DNA of 15,741 nucleotides from an uncultured Pedobacter sp. GTDB lineage: Bacteria; Bacteroidota; Bacteroidia; Sphingobacteriales; Sphingobacteriaceae. The notes under the pieces are model-generated. The model was given only the letters and a program-made list of their open reading frames with translations. It searched no databases and had not been told where the DNA came from. Position 1 is the first letter of the stretch; every line of letters starts with the position of its first letter. The position numbers were made by a program, and so were the translations under genes. Positions 1-8,657 of this stretch are shown in pieces. The stretch lies in contig CAMLDJ010000116.1 of the NCBI GenBank assembly GCA_946478755.1, positions 1 to 15,741 on the forward strand, read 5' to 3'.

Positions 1-37
1 CTTCACGCAAAGCTTCTCTAAATTGAATCTCTCTCAT
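1..37 (-). CDS. pdhB: Pyruvate dehydrogenase E1 component, beta subunit (5' end only)
   Basis: Only the first 12 codons are in the window; the gene runs off the left edge. The ATG is at 37-35 and the visible peptide is MREIQFREALRE. From memory this matches the conserved N-terminus of the Bacteroidota pyruvate dehydrogenase E1 beta subunit, part of the complex that converts pyruvate to acetyl-CoA in the cytoplasm. A consensus promoter lies just upstream at 61-91, with a start-proximal leader of under 20 bases, which supports a real gene start here. No catalytic residues can be checked. A related transketolase-type E1 beta (branched-chain 2-oxoacid dehydrogenase) is the main alternative. Confidence 0.72.
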   Translation of the reverse strand, partial: MREIQFREALRE

Positions 38-60
38 TGTATATTCAAATATTAATGCCG

Positions 61-91
61 CAAACTTAGATAAAATTGCATTCAAATGCAA
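61..91 (-). promoter_or_regulatory. Bacteroidota sigma-type promoter for pdhB
   Basis: Read on the minus strand, TTG (91-89) is followed by a 20-base spacer and TAAGTTTG (68-61). This is an exact match to the TTG / TAnnTTTG consensus of the Bacteroidota primary sigma factor. The predicted transcript starts about 18 bases before the ATG at 37. Confidence 0.7.
76..91. promoter_or_regulatory. Inverted repeat overlapping the pdhB -33 box (candidate operator)
   Basis: TTGCATT-CA-AATGCAA is a perfect inverted repeat with 7-bp arms and a 2-bp centre. One arm includes the -33 TTG of the pdhB promoter and the rest lies in its spacer, where a bound dimeric regulator would block RNA polymerase. The regulator is unknown. 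Confidence 0.45.
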
Positions 92-142
92 GTTTATCAA
101 TCCTGCTGAAACCTTTAAAAACAAACTGTTACGGCGGTAAAT

Positions 143-171
143 ATATGTTTTGCAAGCGCCGGAAAACATAT
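143..171. terminator. Hairpin after the addAB operon (weak terminator candidate)
   Basis: ATATGTTTT (143-151) pairs perfectly with AAAACATAT (163-171) around an 11-base GC-rich loop. It begins 22 bases past the stop codon of the upstream minus-strand nuclease gene. No good T-tract follows on the minus strand, so termination is only possible; it could instead be a protein-binding site upstream of pdhB. Confidence 0.35.
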
Positions 172-193
172 GGTTTTAATTACCTATGGAGCG

Positions 194-3049
194 CTACTTG
201 CCAAATAAAGTTTTATAAATTGAGTATTTATAATTATCCTCTATGATGCTGGATTTGAAATAAGGTGCTTCAAATAACTCTGTCAATTTTTCTTTGAGCG
301 CCGAAAGGAACTCCGGTTTGATTTCTTCGAGATAGGCTCCCGACAGATTTTGCCGCCCTGACTTAAACCATACCCCTTCCTGATTCATGGTTTTGACGAT
401 ATACAGATTTGGTTCCACAGCAGTTTTACCGGAAAATTGCTCGTAGGCATAGGTGTATAGCAAGGTCTGGATCAATGCTTTATTGATGTATTTTCCGTCG
501 GTGTTAAATAACTCGGGAATGTCCTTATAGGTCAGCTTATCACTGCCCGTTTTGTAGTCAATGATCCGGGTTGTACCATCTTTCAGATCCACCCGGTCAA
601 TGATCCCTGCTATCCTGATGCTGCTTTCCTTCCCCTGCAGGGGAAAGCTGATATCGGCTTCGACTCTTTGCTCCAGACTCACAATGCGAAAGGGACTCTG
701 GGTCTCATCCTGGGTAACAATGATATTCACATAGGCCTCCACGATGGCCAGGATGACTTTCTGCATTCCTTTAAAAGCTACGGCCCTTTCGGGATTATCA
801 AAGATCACGGCGGCAAAAGCCCGTTCGGTTAGGCGTGGAATCTCCTTTTTCTTTTCCATGAGTAAAGGCGCCGTAATTTCCTGGCCAATGCAGTCTTCGT
901 AAAAATACTCCATCACTTTATGGAGAATAGAGCCTACCTCATTTGCTTCCACAACTGCCGTAACTTCTTTTGGCTCCTTAATTCCTGCGATATAATTGAA
1001 AAAGAAATCTATAGGATTAAGAATGTACTGGGTGATGGCAGAGGGCGACAGGGTTTTTTCCTTATCCAGGTATTTTTGCAGACTGGCCTGGATTGCTGCG
1101 TTCCCTGTCTTCTCAATCTGAATCTCCTTAACCGGTTCAGTTCTCACATTCAGGTCAAGACTGTGGTAGCTAAAGTTGAACCCACTCTCGTACGCCAGCT
1201 GCTTTAGAATCCTACTGGGCTCGCCTGATGTTGATTCATCGGTTAAACTGTTATAAACAAAATTAATGTTACGGGCCCTCTGGATCAGTCGGTATACCAT
1301 GTAGGCCGAAATGGCGTCCTGATTTTCCAGCACCGGCAAGCCATAAACGCGCCGGATGCTGTCGGGGATAAAACTATTCCCTGCTGATGATTTAGGCACA
1401 ATCCCTTCATTAAAGCCGAGGATGACCACCTTATCAAAGTTAAGGTTCCTGGTTTCCAGCAGTCCCATTACCTGAATACCCTTTAAAGGATCCCCCGAAA
1501 GTGGCACCGCAAGTCCTATGGTTGCTTTTTGTACCAGCGAAAGAATGAATCCGATCTCTTCATCGTCGATATGCCGGCCAAAGGTATCGTATAACCTGTT
1601 CAGCTCCTGGATCGCTTTAACAAACAGCTCGGCATCGATCTTTTTTAAAGTACCGGCATTCGAGAGCCTGTTCAAAACGAAATTGAGGACCGCCAGGAGC
1701 TGCTCCAATACCTCACCTGCATGAGCGACCTTGTGAAAAAACACCTCAAATAGGCCTTTTTGATTGACCAGTCTGCCGGGAGCAACTTCCACCTCCTTTT
1801 CGAGCAGCAAAGCCGTTTTAATTTTATCCCGCATGGCCTGGCTCAAGCCCGTCAGCGGATGGGTTAAAAACGATTCGACATTTTTATAGGACAGCCGTTC
1901 TGTTTTTTGAATTTCCGACTGGCAGGTTAACCAAAGGTCTATCAGGCCAAATACACTGGATGCCGACAGGGCAAAACCCATTGTTACATTCAGGTCGACC
2001 GCCTTTCCATCATGGTTTGCAGGAATGGTCTGTAACGCAGGGATCAGCAAACTTTCATCTGCCAGAACAATTGCTGTCGAGCCGACTTCTTCTTTGCTTA
2101 AATAATCATCCTTTAAAATGTTGTTCAGGATCTTTGCCTGTGCAGACTGTCCCTGCACACTGTACACATTCACCTGGTACTGTTCATTGCGCATCAGACT
2201 GCGGTTGTTTTCAAACACATTCTTTAGTCCCAGTTCCCTAATGTTCTTTCTCAGGAACAAGCCTGCTTCCTGCAAAGGGTCGTCCAGATAGTAGCTGTCG
2301 GCATCAAAGTAAAATAAAGCTTTACCCGTCTCCTGCAGATGGCTAAAGATCTTCGCCTCAGCATTGCTCAGGGCATTGAAGCCTGCGAAGATGAGCTGAC
2401 CTTTCTCAAAACCCTTTATAAATTCCTGTGCCGCGGGATTTCCTTCGGCAAGGCTCCGGTAAACATAGCCGTTCGTCACATAACCCTGCGCTTTTAACGC
2501 CGCATGGAACTGATGGTAAAGTTTAGGCATCCGGTGCCACATTCTAATAAAAAGTTCCTGCTGCCGCTTGTGCTTACCCTCGGAATAGGAGGTCCAGAAT
2601 TGGGACAGAAACTGGTATTGTTCGGGACTTAAATAGTCAAAATCCTTATTGATCAGAGAGATGTCTTCCAGGTCACGATAAATCTTATCTGCATCCACCA
2701 GGTCAATATCTATCTGCGAGAAATCGGCCAGCATGATCTTGGCCAGGGGGAAGAACTTATTCCCCGAAATGGGTTCCATTCCCTCTTCATTCAGCAATTG
2801 ATTGTAGATTTTATGCAGTGTAAAAAACTGTATATAAAAATCGGCGATCCGATAATTGGTCGATTTGGCAAAAAACTCCTGCACGGTAAAAAACGACGGG
2901 CTGAAAAAAGGCTTTTTGATGATATCCGCCAGGTGCTTTTGTAAATAAGCCGCGGGTCTTTTATTGTTAAAAATGATGGCACAATGTTGTAACCTGTCGC
3001 CAAACTGCGCAACCAGATCGGCTGCTACTTCCTGTAAAAATGGCTTCAT
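194..3049 (-). CDS. AddB-like PD-(D/E)XK nuclease, helicase-nuclease subunit B
   Basis: Probable second subunit of an AddAB-type complex that resects double-strand breaks for recombination. The start used is the ATG at 3049, two bases after the TGA of the upstream AddA-like gene. A TTG at 3055 would add two residues and overlap that stop, and either arrangement suggests translational coupling. Residues are numbered from the TTG (subtract 2 for the ATG). The N-terminal part is an inactivated helicase fold with no Walker A motif; a helicase-like GFNEGIVP motif lies near 546. The C-terminal nuclease domain is intact: LSPSAITQY, GSILHK with His712, IIDRVD with Asp820, DYKTG with Asp833 and Lys835, and Gln863 in QTLLYTY. 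The iron-sulfur cysteines of classical AddB are absent: the C-terminal tail has tyrosines and no cysteine. It is shorter than Bacillus AddB (951 against about 1,166 residues). Assignment rests on motifs and the neighbour. Confidence 0.88.
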   Translation of the reverse strand: MKPFLQEVAADLVAQFGDRLQHCAIIFNNKRPAAYLQKHLADIIKKPFFSPSFFTVQEFFAKSTNYRIADFYIQFFTLHKIYNQLLNEEGMEPISGNKFFPLAKIMLADFSQIDIDLVDADKIYRDLEDISLINKDFDYLSPEQYQFLSQFWTSYSEGKHKRQQELFIRMWHRMPKLYHQFHAALKAQGYVTNGYVYRSLAEGNPAAQEFIKGFEKGQLIFAGFNALSNAEAKIFSHLQETGKALFYFDADSYYLDDPLQEAGLFLRKNIRELGLKNVFENNRSLMRNEQYQVNVYSVQGQSAQAKILNNILKDDYLSKEEVGSTAIVLADESLLIPALQTIPANHDGKAVDLNVTMGFALSASSVFGLIDLWLTCQSEIQKTERLSYKNVESFLTHPLTGLSQAMRDKIKTALLLEKEVEVAPGRLVNQKGLFEVFFHKVAHAGEVLEQLLAVLNFVLNRLSNAGTLKKIDAELFVKAIQELNRLYDTFGRHIDDEEIGFILSLVQKATIGLAVPLSGDPLKGIQVMGLLETRNLNFDKVVILGFNEGIVPKSSAGNSFIPDSIRRVYGLPVLENQDAISAYMVYRLIQRARNINFVYNSLTDESTSGEPSRILKQLAYESGFNFSYHSLDLNVRTEPVKEIQIEKTGNAAIQASLQKYLDKEKTLSPSAITQYILNPIDFFFNYIAGIKEPKEVTAVVEANEVGSILHKVMEYFYEDCIGQEITAPLLMEKKKEIPRLTERAFAAVIFDNPERAVAFKGMQKVILAIVEAYVNIIVTQDETQSPFRIVSLEQRVEADISFPLQGKESSIRIAGIIDRVDLKDGTTRIIDYKTGSDKLTYKDIPELFNTDGKYINKALIQTLLYTYAYEQFSGKTAVEPNLYIVKTMNQEGVWFKSGRQNLSGAYLEEIKPEFLSALKEKLTELFEAPYFKSSIIEDNYKYSIYKTLFGK

Positions 3050-3051
3050 GT

Positions 3052-6000
3052 TCAAATCGATTTAAGTTGGCCGGTAACCGCATAAAACAAATATCCGCTA
3101 ACGCGGGTGTAGCCCATTGCGGTAAACAGGGCTTTATAGTTCAATACCTGCTCAATATGTTCGCTGGCTTCTGTCAAAGTAAATTTATAATCAAGGATGA
3201 TCACCTCATCCGCGCTGAGCAATACCCTGTCGGGTCTGTGCATTTTGCCATTGGCATCAACAATATTTTTCTCTGTGATGCTTTCTGTAGCCTTGCTAAG
3301 CAGGGCCCGGAGATCTGTATGATTCAGCACCTCTAATGCGGCAGTTTTTAATTCATTGTTCTCTTCTTCTAAAATGACGCCTTCCAGAACCAGGGAGGCC
3401 AGGTAGTCGTCAACTTCCTTTTCTGTAGCCGTATTGGCCAGCACATCATGAAGCAGGGAGCCTCTCCTCCCCGATTTTTGTATGTTCAGCACATGCTTTA
3501 AATGCTTTTCCTGAGTCGGGGCATACAACTCAGACAAACGGTTTGTTGTTGGGTAATGGTCCAGTTCAACCCGCTTAATCAGCTCCTGATGCACTTCCCT
3601 TCCCGGAACATGGTCCACAATCTCATAAACATTGCTTTCCTCAAGATCAGCTTGAAAAACGTTATTCAGTACATCGCCCATCGTACTTAGCTTTGACGTA
3701 TCTTTTTTAGCCATGGTAGCGATATACAGGTAATCACGTGCCCTGGTGGTGGCCACATACAGCATGTTCAAAGCATCCATGTGGTTATACAGCAATTCCT
3801 CGTAATAAGCTTTAGCCACGGAAGAGTTGCTCAGCGACTCACTATAGCGTAAAGGTATGCCGCGCAGCTCACTGTAAGCAGTTTCTTCGGCAGAAACCCA
3901 GAAAACAGCGTTTGGCTTCCCTTTGATCTCCCAATTGCAAAAGGGGATAAAAACCGCCCTGAAGGCCAAACCCTTAGATTTGTGAATGGTAATGATCTGT
4001 ATGGCATCTGCACTTTCCGGTGATGGCAGAGATTTATTTACGCCTTCCTCTTCCCACCAGTTTAAAAAACCAACCATACCTTTTTCACCCAGGCGCGTGG
4101 CGTTACCCGCCAGGTCCCGGAAAGCCAGCAGATAGGGAAGATGGACATCCATATCGGCCAGACCATAGCTGTCGATCAATATCTCTACCAGCTCAGGCAG
4201 CGGCAATTGTACCCAGCTTTGCCAGTTTTCACATAAAGATTTGGGTAAAACGGCCCCGAGCTCAGTGAAAGCCGTATTGTTTAAATTTAAATAATGATTG
4301 GCATCGGGAATCACTCCCTTCAGGAAATTGTATAGGGCGATGCAATTGGCTTTATACAATGCGGTCTGGGCATCCAGGCCTGTTAAAACTTTCATGGTGT
4401 CTATGAGTAGCTGGATGCCCAGGTTATTCGAGATCAGCAATGCTTCACCGGAAATGACATCGATGCCCTGACTCATCAGCTTTTTCACCGTCGTGATGGC
4501 TTCGCTGTTGGAGCGGACCAGAATGGCAATATCTTTGGCTACATACCCCTGTTCCTTTTTAAGGTAATTGATCTCTGCAATCATCTCGTTCAAAGCAATA
4601 TCCCTGAAGGTGGTTTCCGTAAACCGCTGCTCATCGGGTGCATCTTCCTTCCCTATTTTCCGGATCTTTATGGTGCCGCCCTTCGGCGTTCCGGGCGCAA
4701 AGCGCTGGGTTGAGCTGCTGTATATATCAGTGATGATGCGGTCGAAACCTGCAGTCTGCCACCAGGAAGATATATCATCCGGCTTAGCGCCCAGGGCCTG
4801 GTTCAGTTCATTTTGAAGCAGGAGGGGGACAGACTTATAGACAAAATTGTTAAACGTAATGATGTTTTCCGCACTGCGGTAATTTTCTTCAAGGCTTTCT
4901 TCCAGCACACGATCTGCACCAATATCCAGTTTTGCCTGCCGATGTAAAATGTTCCAGTCCCCATTGCGCCATCGGTAAATAGATTGCTTGGTATCCCCCA
5001 CTATTAAATGGTCGGTAAACGCTTCTGTCGGCGTTGCTATGGCATTGGTTAGCAGCGACCGGAAGCTATTCCACTGACTGGTAGAGGTATCCTGAAATTC
5101 GTCGAATAAAAAGTTGCGGTAGCGCGTCCCCACTTTCTCCCAGATGAAGGAAGGGTTATCACCCGCATCATCAGTAATTCCGCTGATCAGCTTCTGCGCA
5201 TCACTGATCAGCAGGTTATCGTTCTCCTGCCGGTAAACTTTCAACAAAGCGGCAATCTCCTGCATCAGCCTCAGGTAATAAAGATTTTTGCTGAAAGCGA
5301 TGGATAAAGTATAATTAGGCAGATGGGTTAAATAGTAAGTCCGGACCGCTTTCAAAATGGGGTTCAGGGCCTGGTAAACTTCATCAAAGCTGGTGTTCTT
5401 CTGAAACCAGATATCCGGCTCGTCTATATAATTAAACAGTGGTTCTATCTTGGAAAGATCTCCTCTGATGATCAAAGGGATCTTGGCGAGGGGGCTAACA
5501 GACTTCTTATTTAAATGCTCTTTTTCTACCCCAAACCGGTTAAATATTTCCTGTGCCTGTATGGCCAGGTTGGTGAGCTCCTCTTCAAAGCTTTTCGTAG
5601 CGGCCCGGGTAATGCCGATGTATTGCTGAAACAGCTCGTCGATGCTTTCCGGCCCAAAGGCCTCAATGGCTTCTTCAAAAACCTGGAACCGCTCCTTAAA
5701 TATTTCGCTGATCAGGTTGTAAAGTTCTACCTTATAGTTCCAGCTCTTATTGTCGTTGATCCGCTCAATAGCCAGGTCAATGATCCATTGCAGCAGCTGC
5801 TTATTGTGATCTAAAGCTTCATCCAGCTTAGCGACGAGATCATCCTTCACCTTATCATAGTTCATCTCCAGACTATAACCGGCATCGAGCCCAAGCTCAA
5901 AAGCGAAGCCCCTGATCACCTTCTGAACGAAGCCATCGATGGTACTCACCGAAAACCTGCTATAATCATGGAGGATCTTACGATAGATCTTATCGGCCCT

Positions 6001-6273
6001 TTCTTTCAGGCTTCCGGCCGTTAATGACGGGTTTCCCCGGATCACGATGTCCCGGTAACTGTTGAACTTCTCATCCCCGGTAGCAAAGCCATGCAATACA
6101 TCGAGGATCCGGCTTTTCATCTCCTCTGTGGCCTTATTGGTGAAAGTTACGGCCAGAATTTCTCTGTATTTGGTTTCGCCCGACAGCAGCAGTGTTAAAT
6201 AATGTGCGGTTAAGCTGAAGGTTTTACCCGATCCGGCAGAGGCTTGTAATATTTTTAAGGGCAGTTGGGGCAT
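3052..6273 (-). CDS. AddA/RecB-like UvrD-family helicase-nuclease
   Basis: ATP-dependent superfamily 1 DNA helicase with a C-terminal nuclease, the motor subunit of a double-strand-break resection complex (1,073 aa). Visible motifs in order: Walker A ASAGSGKT at 11-18; motif Ia AVTFTNKATE at 41-50; motif II DEFQD at 391-395; motif III GDTKQSIYRWR; motif IV ENYRS; motif V TIHKSKG around His764; motif VI YVATTRAR ending near 845. The C-terminal PD-(D/E)XK domain is complete: GSLLHDVL with His942, RPDRV with Asp1015, LDYKF with Asp1028 and Lys1030, then QVLNYKALF. Both subunits therefore carry nuclease motifs, which favours the AddAB type over RecBCD. The ATG at 6273 is the first start and gives an N-terminus 10 residues before Walker A, as expected. 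It lies first in a two-gene operon with the AddB-like gene (Bacillus order is addB then addA). No convincing promoter is visible in the 92 bases upstream. Confidence 0.94.
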   Translation of the reverse strand: MPQLPLKILQASAGSGKTFSLTAHYLTLLLSGETKYREILAVTFTNKATEEMKSRILDVLHGFATGDEKFNSYRDIVIRGNPSLTAGSLKERADKIYRKILHDYSRFSVSTIDGFVQKVIRGFAFELGLDAGYSLEMNYDKVKDDLVAKLDEALDHNKQLLQWIIDLAIERINDNKSWNYKVELYNLISEIFKERFQVFEEAIEAFGPESIDELFQQYIGITRAATKSFEEELTNLAIQAQEIFNRFGVEKEHLNKKSVSPLAKIPLIIRGDLSKIEPLFNYIDEPDIWFQKNTSFDEVYQALNPILKAVRTYYLTHLPNYTLSIAFSKNLYYLRLMQEIAALLKVYRQENDNLLISDAQKLISGITDDAGDNPSFIWEKVGTRYRNFLFDEFQDTSTSQWNSFRSLLTNAIATPTEAFTDHLIVGDTKQSIYRWRNGDWNILHRQAKLDIGADRVLEESLEENYRSAENIITFNNFVYKSVPLLLQNELNQALGAKPDDISSWWQTAGFDRIITDIYSSSTQRFAPGTPKGGTIKIRKIGKEDAPDEQRFTETTFRDIALNEMIAEINYLKKEQGYVAKDIAILVRSNSEAITTVKKLMSQGIDVISGEALLISNNLGIQLLIDTMKVLTGLDAQTALYKANCIALYNFLKGVIPDANHYLNLNNTAFTELGAVLPKSLCENWQSWVQLPLPELVEILIDSYGLADMDVHLPYLLAFRDLAGNATRLGEKGMVGFLNWWEEEGVNKSLPSPESADAIQIITIHKSKGLAFRAVFIPFCNWEIKGKPNAVFWVSAEETAYSELRGIPLRYSESLSNSSVAKAYYEELLYNHMDALNMLYVATTRARDYLYIATMAKKDTSKLSTMGDVLNNVFQADLEESNVYEIVDHVPGREVHQELIKRVELDHYPTTNRLSELYAPTQEKHLKHVLNIQKSGRRGSLLHDVLANTATEKEVDDYLASLVLEGVILEEENNELKTAALEVLNHTDLRALLSKATESITEKNIVDANGKMHRPDRVLLSADEVIILDYKFTLTEASEHIEQVLNYKALFTAMGYTRVSGYLFYAVTGQLKSI

Positions 6274-6395
6274 TAGGTAAAGCTATTAATATTTTACAAC
6301 ATCGGCAGACAATGTTTAACCTTTAAGCTGATCATGATAATTACATTACCATACTTGAAGGATAAATGGTTAAAATTGCATATAAATTTAAAAAG

Positions 6396-6911
6396 ATGAA
6401 CCGATTGATCTTAGTGTTATTTGCATTTTTAATGAGCTCATCTGTCGCCCTGGCACAGGAGAACAAAGAATTGACGGCAGCAACTCATGCGGTCAACATT
6501 TATAATCCTAAAGCCGATGCAAAGGCTGATATTGATGCTGCCGTCACCAAAGCCAGACAAGCCGGCAAGCATGTGTTTATACAGGTTGGTGGAAACTGGT
6601 GCGGCTGGTGCATTGCATTTCATAAACTGGTTGACGCAACCCCCGAACTGAAAAACTATTTAAACAGCAATTACGAGACGGTACTGGTCAACTACAGTCC
6701 TGAAAACAAAAACCCTGCTGTAATGGCAAGCCTGGGCTATCCGGGCCGGTTCGGCTATCCGGTATTTGTGATCCTTGACGGAAACGGCAAAGTACTGCAT
6801 ATCCAAAACTCTGCCTACCTGGAAGAAGGAAAAGGCCATAGTGTGAAAAAGGTGATGGATTTTCTTCGAGGCTGGACTGTTGCTGCCGTTAAACCTGAAA
6901 ACAATAAATAA
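6396..6911 (+). CDS. Secreted thioredoxin-fold protein
   Basis: Predicted periplasmic or lipid-anchorless secreted thiol-disulfide protein of 171 aa. From the ATG at 6396 the product begins with a signal peptide (MNRLILVLFAF, cleavage probably after ALAQ). The thioredoxin-like domain has WCGWC, with the CxxC cysteines at residues 69 and 72, and a GYPVFVILD segment holding the likely cis-proline. This resembles thioredoxin_7/DUF255-type proteins more than classical WCGPC thioredoxin. An in-frame ATG at 6366 adds ten residues with several lysines and has a GAAGGA just upstream, so it cannot be excluded; the later start gives the more usual signal peptide. Its stop is one base from that of the convergent GH3 gene, leaving no room for a separate terminator. 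The substrate is unknown; reduction or isomerisation of envelope disulfides is inference. Confidence 0.85.
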   Translation: MNRLILVLFAFLMSSSVALAQENKELTAATHAVNIYNPKADAKADIDAAVTKARQAGKHVFIQVGGNWCGWCIAFHKLVDATPELKNYLNSNYETVLVNYSPENKNPAVMASLGYPGRFGYPVFVILDGNGKVLHIQNSAYLEEGKGHSVKKVMDFLRGWTVAAVKPENNK

Positions 6912-6912
6912 G

Positions 6913-8619
6913 CTACAGGCCGTCGCCATATTTAAAGAAGCTATTCACCGTAACTGGCAGTCTTCCGCTAGCAATCACCTGTTTTTTGAGCACCGCAGCA
7001 GCTGCCTTTTGCATGAAATCTTCTTTCTGATAAGCGACAATTAAGCCCTGGCTTTGCTCCAATCCCGGTAAGGCCGACAGGTTATAGGGATTGGCGAAAA
7101 GGGCAAAAACGGCATTGCTTAGCGACATATCTTTGATGAACATTTTCAGATCTGCGCTTAACACCATGCCATTCCCCGGACGGGTGCGGGTATCATGAAT
7201 ACTGATAATGATCTGATCAAACGCTTTCAGGTCTCTTAAAACTTTGGCAATTGCATTCGCATTGGCATTTTTATCCAGTGTATAGAAGACGGCGTTTTTA
7301 TAAAAGGCCCCCAGCTCACGCTGAAACACGGTGACTTCAGGCGTACCGACGCTGATGATCACCGTACGCTTGTCTGGATTTAACTGCTGGATGTTTTCTC
7401 TGCCTCTTAACACCGTCATGGACGCCTCGGCCAGCTGCTGCAGCAAGGCCCGACTTTCGGGACGGTTCACTTCAGCAACGACGTTATTTTCATTAACCGG
7501 ATTTTTAACGTTTAACCCCGCCCAGTATTTCGCGGTAAGGATCTTTCTTACGCTTTCATCGATTTGTGTCATGCTGATCCGCTTTTCCCTGATGGCCCTG
7601 CGTACCAGTTTTACCGCTCTCGCGCTATTTTCCGACAGCTCCAGGATATCATTACCTGCAATAACTCCCATTACATCAGCTTCCCCATTTTTAAAATTCT
7701 TCACCACACCATTCATCCCCATGGCATCAGAGATCACAATGCCTTTAAACTGGAGTTCGCCTTTTAAAAGCCCCGTCACAATAGGTTTAGATAAGGTAGA
7801 AGGCATATTTGGGGTATTGTCCAGTGCGGGAATATTCATGTGGGCGACCATCACGCCGGCAGCGCCTGCGCTGATCAATTCCCGGAAGGGATAAAGCTCC
7901 AGGCTATCCAGACGCTCCTTTGTAAATTTTAACTGGGGCAGGTCATAATGCGAATCTACATCAGTATCACCATGGCCTGGAAAGTGTTTAATGCTCACGA
8001 GTAGCCCTCCATCCTGCATACCTTTCATATAAGCTGCAGCTTTAGTCGCAACATTGTATTTGTTTTCGCCAAAGGACCTGAAGTTTATGACCGGATTTTT
8101 AGGGTTGTTGTTCACATCAACATCCGGCGCCAGGTTCATATGCATCCCGATACGTTTATAATCCTTTGCTACTTCCAAACCCATTTGATAGAGCAGTTCT
8201 TTATCTTGTAATGCGCCAAGGGCCATCTGGTATGGGTAAGAAATGGTGCTGTCCAGGCGCATACCCAATCCCCACTCCCCATCGGAGGTGATCAATAAAG
8301 GTACCCTGGCCAGCGACTGGTATTTATTGGTTAAAATGGCCTGTCTGCCGGGGCCACCTTGAAAAAACACCAACCCGCCAATCCGTTCTTTTCTGATCAC
8401 CTTGGCTATGGAATCCTCGTAGGCTTTGCCGAAATTGGTATGCGCCCTCACGAAGAACATCTGGGCAATTTTTTGGCGCCTGTTTAAGCGTTTGAATACA
8501 GAATCTACCCATTCATTTGGCTCTGTTAATGTTTGCAAATAGCTTTTTTTCTGGGCCTGAGCGCTAAATAACGTTAAAAAAAAGAGGAAGCTGGCTATAA
8601 GAAAATGTTTAACATTCAT
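6913..8619 (-). CDS. Glycoside hydrolase family 3 beta-N-acetylhexosaminidase-like enzyme, secreted
   Basis: 568-aa exported GH3 enzyme, expected to release N-acetylglucosamine-type residues from peptidoglycan fragments or other glycans. A signal peptide (MNVKHFLIASFLFFLTLFSAQAQ) is visible. The catalytic barrel contains KHFPGHG followed by the Asp222-Ser-His224 dyad diagnostic of the NagZ-like branch (histidine as acid/base) and the nucleophile Asp298 in VISDAMGM. A second domain follows to the C-terminus, ending in GRLPVTVNSFFKYGDGL. As I recall, many Bacteroidota homologues continue past such a segment into a beta-lactamase-like serine hydrolase domain; here the protein stops. Unlike cytoplasmic NagZ (about 340 aa) it is exported and two-domain. 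The ATG at 8619 sits about 17 bases after a predicted transcription start (TAACTTTG at 8650-8643). Substrate assignment beyond beta-N-acetylhexosaminide is not supported by sequence alone. Confidence 0.93.
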   Translation of the reverse strand: MNVKHFLIASFLFFLTLFSAQAQKKSYLQTLTEPNEWVDSVFKRLNRRQKIAQMFFVRAHTNFGKAYEDSIAKVIRKERIGGLVFFQGGPGRQAILTNKYQSLARVPLLITSDGEWGLGMRLDSTISYPYQMALGALQDKELLYQMGLEVAKDYKRIGMHMNLAPDVDVNNNPKNPVINFRSFGENKYNVATKAAAYMKGMQDGGLLVSIKHFPGHGDTDVDSHYDLPQLKFTKERLDSLELYPFRELISAGAAGVMVAHMNIPALDNTPNMPSTLSKPIVTGLLKGELQFKGIVISDAMGMNGVVKNFKNGEADVMGVIAGNDILELSENSARAVKLVRRAIREKRISMTQIDESVRKILTAKYWAGLNVKNPVNENNVVAEVNRPESRALLQQLAEASMTVLRGRENIQQLNPDKRTVIISVGTPEVTVFQRELGAFYKNAVFYTLDKNANANAIAKVLRDLKAFDQIIISIHDTRTRPGNGMVLSADLKMFIKDMSLSNAVFALFANPYNLSALPGLEQSQGLIVAYQKEDFMQKAAAAVLKKQVIASGRLPVTVNSFFKYGDGL

Positions 8620-8642
8620 TGGTATAACGGTTGTTGAAACAT

Positions 8643-8650
8643 CAAAGTTA
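8643..8650 (-). promoter_or_regulatory. -7 box of the GH3 gene promoter
   Basis: TAACTTTG on the minus strand matches the Bacteroidota TAnnTTTG element exactly and lies 24 bases before the GH3 start codon. The -33 box is poor: a TTG occurs 25 bases upstream and a TTC at 22, so the promoter may be weak or need an activator. Confidence 0.55.
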
Positions 8651-8657
8651 AAACAAA

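Noticed and set aside
6274..6365. Promoter for the AddA-like gene (TAGCTTTA at 6285-6278)
   Set aside because: The -7 match has a mismatch, no -33 lies at normal distance, and transcription would start almost on the ATG.
7331..7894. Plus-strand open frame of 187 codons inside the GH3 gene
   Set aside because: It is antisense to strongly conserved catalytic sequence, has serine- and leucine-rich shadow composition, and has no promoter or recognisable domain.
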